A DNA stretch of 15,521 nucleotides from Nitrosomonadales bacterium (GTDB lineage Bacteria; Pseudomonadota; Gammaproteobacteria; Burkholderiales; SG8-41). The stretch lies in NCBI GenBank assembly GCA_009885185.1, contig VFLF01000867.1:1-15521 (forward strand), given 5' to 3'. The notes under the pieces are model-generated. The model did no database searches. It had not been told where the DNA came from and saw nothing but the letters and a program-made list of their open reading frames with translations. Positions 12,929 through 15,521 of this stretch are shown here, in pieces; position 1 is the first letter of the stretch; every line of letters starts with the position of its first letter. Both the position numbers and the translations under genes were made by a program.

Positions 12929-14473
12929 CTACGACTCAACCCTGACCACCTTGAACGCAACGCGCTCGCAGGCCGCGTTGCGTTCGATAACCGCCTTCGG
13001 CCGCAGCACGATCAGTTGACTCTTCGTCATCATGTACACGTCTTCCACGCTGGTAAAGGAACCGCTGCGCACCAGCACCTCCACTTCCGGTTGCGTGACG
13101 GCATCGGCGCTGAGCAGTATCGCGTAATCCAGTGGAATCCGCTGCGAAATACCCATCTGCGCCTGCCGTTCTTCTTCGCGCCGCATGCGCACCAGCATTG
13201 CGTTTGGGCTCAGCAATTGCACGCCCACGTGCTGCCGGTTGCCTTCGACGCGCTGCACCCGGCGTATCACGCCGACGCGCCATGCGCGCGGCACATCGCC
13301 CTCTACGCCCGCCAAGGTGCCGACTTCCACCCAGTCGCCCGCCACCGCAGGAATCACCGCGCTATAGCCGCCTTCGCTCACATCGTCCACCACCCAGCTT
13401 TCCGCCGTTGGCTGATCGGTAAAATCCAGCGAGTCGCTCACCGCGAATTCGAGCGTGCGCATGATGTCCTTGAATCCAGGCACCACGGTAATGCGGGCAT
13501 TGACTTTCTGCCGCTCGTGCTGCCGCGCCTGTGTTTTGCCCGACCAATCCTGATGCACGTGCTCGAGAATAGACTTAACGAATGCCGGATCCGCTTTGTC
13601 TTCCAATCCAAGGCCTAGTGGCAGTTCGCGCGTCGTTTTGATGTGCGCAAAGGCTTTTTCCAGCGCATCCACCGCCGGCCCTGCGCCAAAATAACGCGCA
13701 TCGGCATCCGCCGACGGCGTACGCGAGGTACGCAATGGCGCTTGTGGATTTTTTAGATCGAACCAGTGCGTGCATTGCGGGTCGGTCGTCTTCGACAACA
13801 CAAACATCGACGCAAACTGGCTCACCACTGACGAGGCGAGATCCTGCCCAAGCGGCTGAAGACTCTCGCATGGCAGCGCCGACTGCATCAGCGCCTTGAG
13901 AAACTCACGCTTGACGGTGGTGGTTTCGCCCGGATAAATCAGCATCTCCGCATCGACATCGTCCGACGCTACTGCCGAATACAGGCTCGCCAGCCCCGAC
14001 CACAATTCCGCTTTGGGAGCGGCATAGCGGATGCGCGTCCACTGCAATTGACGCCGCAGCGCACGTATGGCGCGTGCCAGCGCCACGGGCGCCTTGATCC
14101 GGAACGCGACGGCGCCGCGCGGATCGGCGAAGTACCGCTGCACGCATCTCACGTAAGCTGCCGCCAACGCGCGCCAGTATTCGTGAGCGCCGTTCCATAA
14201 CTCGCCTTCGCGCAACTTCTTCTGACGCGCGGTGTTCAGATATTCGCGTAACAGTAAGTGTGTATGTTTCAGCGCGGCGATATCCAGCCGCTGGATTTCG
14301 TCGTAACAATCATCCGGCTTCATCCCGTCCGCACTGCCGATGGATTCCAGCGCTTCCGTAATCGATTTCACAGCCGCCACGGCATTGCCCTGGGGCAGCG
14401 CCGCGATCACATCACGCGCGCGCCTGACAGCGTTCCCGCCTGCCGCACCGCGTTTCCCTGGCCAGTTCAACAT
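12929..14473 (-). CDS. Large protein with C-terminal PilZ-like domain, possible c-di-GMP receptor
   Basis: The 514-residue protein has an alpha-helical N-terminal half (about 1-310) that I cannot assign, without signal peptide or membrane segments. Residues 317-425 look like a PilZ domain: R317xxxR321 in RQHERQKVNARI, then D364xS366xxG369 in DDVSEGGYSAVIP, the two motifs that hold c-di-GMP. A further C-terminal part (about 430-514) may form beta structure. If the motifs are real, it is a cytoplasmic c-di-GMP effector. The gene is convergent with the FimV-N gene, 39 bp apart, suggesting a functional link to surface behaviour. The start is ATG 14471-14473, with a GAGG sequence about 11 nt upstream. 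The alternative is a PilZ-fold domain with no ligand. Confidence 0.7.
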   Translation of the reverse strand: MLNWPGKRGAAGGNAVRRARDVIAALPQGNAVAAVKSITEALESIGSADGMKPDDCYDEIQRLDIAALKHTHLLLREYLNTARQKKLREGELWNGAHEYWRALAAAYVRCVQRYFADPRGAVAFRIKAPVALARAIRALRRQLQWTRIRYAAPKAELWSGLASLYSAVASDDVDAEMLIYPGETTTVKREFLKALMQSALPCESLQPLGQDLASSVVSQFASMFVLSKTTDPQCTHWFDLKNPQAPLRTSRTPSADADARYFGAGPAVDALEKAFAHIKTTRELPLGLGLEDKADPAFVKSILEHVHQDWSGKTQARQHERQKVNARITVVPGFKDIMRTLEFAVSDSLDFTDQPTAESWVVDDVSEGGYSAVIPAVAGDWVEVGTLAGVEGDVPRAWRVGVIRRVQRVEGNRQHVGVQLLSPNAMLVRMRREEERQAQMGISQRIPLDYAILLSADAVTQPEVEVLVRSGSFTSVEDVYMMTKSQLIVLRPKAVIERNAACERVAFKVVRVES

Positions 14474-14641
14474 ATTATCTTCGTCCTCGGCTATTCGATG
14501 TTCATTCTAACCAAAAACCCTGGCACTTCACGCCCGTTTGCGTGGCTGCGGCTGCCGGGCGCCCCAAGCACGCACAGACCCGGTAAAATGCATACTCATT
14601 TTATCCGCCGCCGATCTGGCGCTATTCGTCTGTCCGTCATC
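14474..14641. promoter_or_regulatory. Divergent region, PilZ-like gene / thiS
   Basis: The 168-bp gap should hold both promoters. TAAAAT at 14584-14589 is a fair -10 for thiS but has no -35 partner; TAGAAT on the minus strand (about 14503) may serve the PilZ-like gene. I looked for a TPP riboswitch and did not find the conserved CTGAGA-type core. Confidence 0.4.
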
Positions 14642-14845
14642 TTGATTTCCATTACCGTCAACGGCGAACATCGCCGGTTTGAAGCGCCGCTGACCTGCGC
14701 CGGTCTGGTGGCGGCGCTCGGCCTGACCGGCAAGCGTGTCGCTTTCGAATGCAACGGCGAGATCGTGCCGCGCAGCACACTGCAAGCGCACGCGCTCGCG
14801 GACGGCGACAAAATCGAAATCGTAGTCGCCGTCGGCGGCGGTTGA
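14642..14845 (+). CDS. thiS: Sulfur carrier protein ThiS
   Basis: ThiS is the ubiquitin-like sulfur carrier of thiazole synthesis. Its C-terminal glycine is adenylated, made into a thiocarboxylate, and passes sulfur to ThiG. The sequence ISITVNGEHRRF starts the fold, ECNGEIVPRSTL (36-47) and GDKIEIVVAVGGG (55-67) complete it, with the reactive Gly-Gly tail. From a TTG at 14642 it is 67 residues, the normal length. An ATG at 14588 would add 18 basic residues (85 in all), and if TAAAAT at 14584 is the promoter that ATG would not be transcribed, so TTG is preferred; no clear ribosome site supports either. thiG follows 36 bp later. Confidence 0.92.
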   Translation: MISITVNGEHRRFEAPLTCAGLVAALGLTGKRVAFECNGEIVPRSTLQAHALADGDKIEIVVAVGGG

Positions 14846-14881
14846 TCCCAATCCAAGTTGTCATCAAAGGAGTTGTTCATC

Positions 14882-15521
14882 ATGACCCCGCACGAAAACC
14901 TGGATCCGCTGTTGATCGGCGGCAAAGCCTACGCCTCGCGCCTGCTGGTGGGCACCGGCAAGTACAAGGATTTCGCCGAAACCCGCGCGGCCGTGGAGGC
15001 CAGCGGCTCGCAGATCATTACGGTGGCGATACGCCGCACCAACATCGGACAAAACCCCAACGAGCCCAGTCTGCTCGATGCGATTCCGCTGTCCAAGTAC
15101 ACGCTGTTGCCCAACACGGCCGGCTGCTACAGCGCCGATGACGCGGTGCGCACCCTGCGTCTCGCGCGCGAACTGCTCGACGGACACGATCTGGTCAAGC
15201 TGGAAGTGCTGGGCGATCCGAAAACGCTGTATCCCAACGTGGTTGAAACCATCGCCGCCGCAAAAACGCTGGTGAAGGATGGCTTCAAGGTGATGGTCTA
15301 CACCTCCGACGACCCCATCATCGCCAAGCAGCTCGAGGAAATCGGCTGCGTCGCGGTGATGCCGCTGGCGTCGCTGATCGGTTCCGGCATGGGCATCCTG
15401 AATCCCTGGAATCTGGCGATCATCCTCGACAATGCCAAAGTGCCGGTGCTGGTGGACGCCGGGGTAGGAACCGCTTCCGATGCGGCCATCGCCATGGAAC
15501 TGGGCTGCGACGGCGTGCTCA
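14882..15521 (+). CDS. thiG: Thiazole synthase ThiG, 3' end beyond window
   Basis: ThiG joins 1-deoxyxylulose 5-phosphate, dehydroglycine and the ThiS sulfur to make the thiazole phosphate of thiamine. The first 213 codons are present of about 260-265 expected. The catalytic lysine that forms the Schiff base is K106 in [16 protein letters not shown]. Other family blocks are [11 protein letters not shown] (48-58), [29 protein letters not shown], the phosphate loop [12 protein letters not shown], and [17 protein letters not shown]. The ribosome site AAGGAG before ATG 14882 is strong. It forms an operon with thiS; thiE or trmB often follows in related genomes, but that lies outside this window. 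Confidence 0.97.
   Translation, partial: MTPHENLDPLLIGGKAYASRLLVGTGKYKDFAETRAAVEASGSQIITVAIRRTNIGQNPNEPSLLDAIPLSKYTLLPNTAGCYSADDAVRTLRLARELLDGHDLVKLEVLGDPKTLYPNVVETIAAAKTLVKDGFKVMVYTSDDPIIAKQLEEIGCVAVMPLASLIGSGMGILNPWNLAIILDNAKVPVLVDAGVGTASDAAIAMELGCDGVL

Noticed and set aside
14474..14641. TPP riboswitch before thiS
   Set aside because: No CTGAGA-like THI-box core or matching stems could be found in the leader.

Overview
The window reads as chromosomal DNA of a GC-rich betaproteobacterium, most likely Burkholderiales or a close relative. The evidence is the gene set: orn back-to-back with a Ste24-type M48 peptidase, followed by a pterin-carbinolamine dehydratase and rsgA; orphan Bug/TctC-type periplasmic binding proteins; a FimV N-terminal domain; a PilZ-like protein; and a ThiS-ThiG pair close to the betaproteobacterial form. 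The taxonomic call is an inference from protein families. No rRNA, tRNA, CRISPR array, integrase or transposase was seen.

Layout, left to right. Bases 1-269 hold nothing I can assign. Bases 270-1345 (minus) carry oligoribonuclease and a membrane-anchored retropepsin-like protease whose ATG overlaps the orn stop. Bases 1393-4072 (plus) carry an M48/Ste24-like integral membrane protease, phhB-type dehydratase and rsgA. Between the last two lies a 148-bp duplication in which the last 15 sense codons of phhB reappear just upstream of rsgA, enclosing two strong hairpins. A convergent junction with an octamer tandem array and a 12-bp inverted repeat closes this block (4084-4151).

Bases 4164-8746 (minus) look like one long operon, read from 8746 down: Nudix CoA pyrophosphatase, ybaK, patatin-like phospholipase, DUF938/METTL26-type methyltransferase, GreA/GreB-family factor and a CobD/CbiB-like membrane protein. 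Two junctions are ATGA overlaps. The ybaK gene is complete in frame but interrupted by a single amber codon at codon 46. Bases 8816-10831 hold two divergent tripartite-tricarboxylate-transporter binding proteins sharing a 114-bp promoter region with a near-perfect sigma70 promoter. No membrane subunits for them are present here. A convergent amidase (10873-12222) follows.

Bases 12467-14473 hold an exported single-domain FimV-N protein facing a 514-residue protein with a PilZ-like motif, a possible pair in cell-surface or c-di-GMP biology. Bases 14642-15521 carry thiS and the first 213 codons of thiG, cut by the window end.

Most genes are ordinary housekeeping. The parts worth a second look are the phhB-rsgA junction, the amber-interrupted ybaK, the 18-bp AT-rich sequence shared by two gene 3' ends, the free-standing FimV-N domain beside the PilZ-like protein, and the GreB-like factor with a changed acidic tip.
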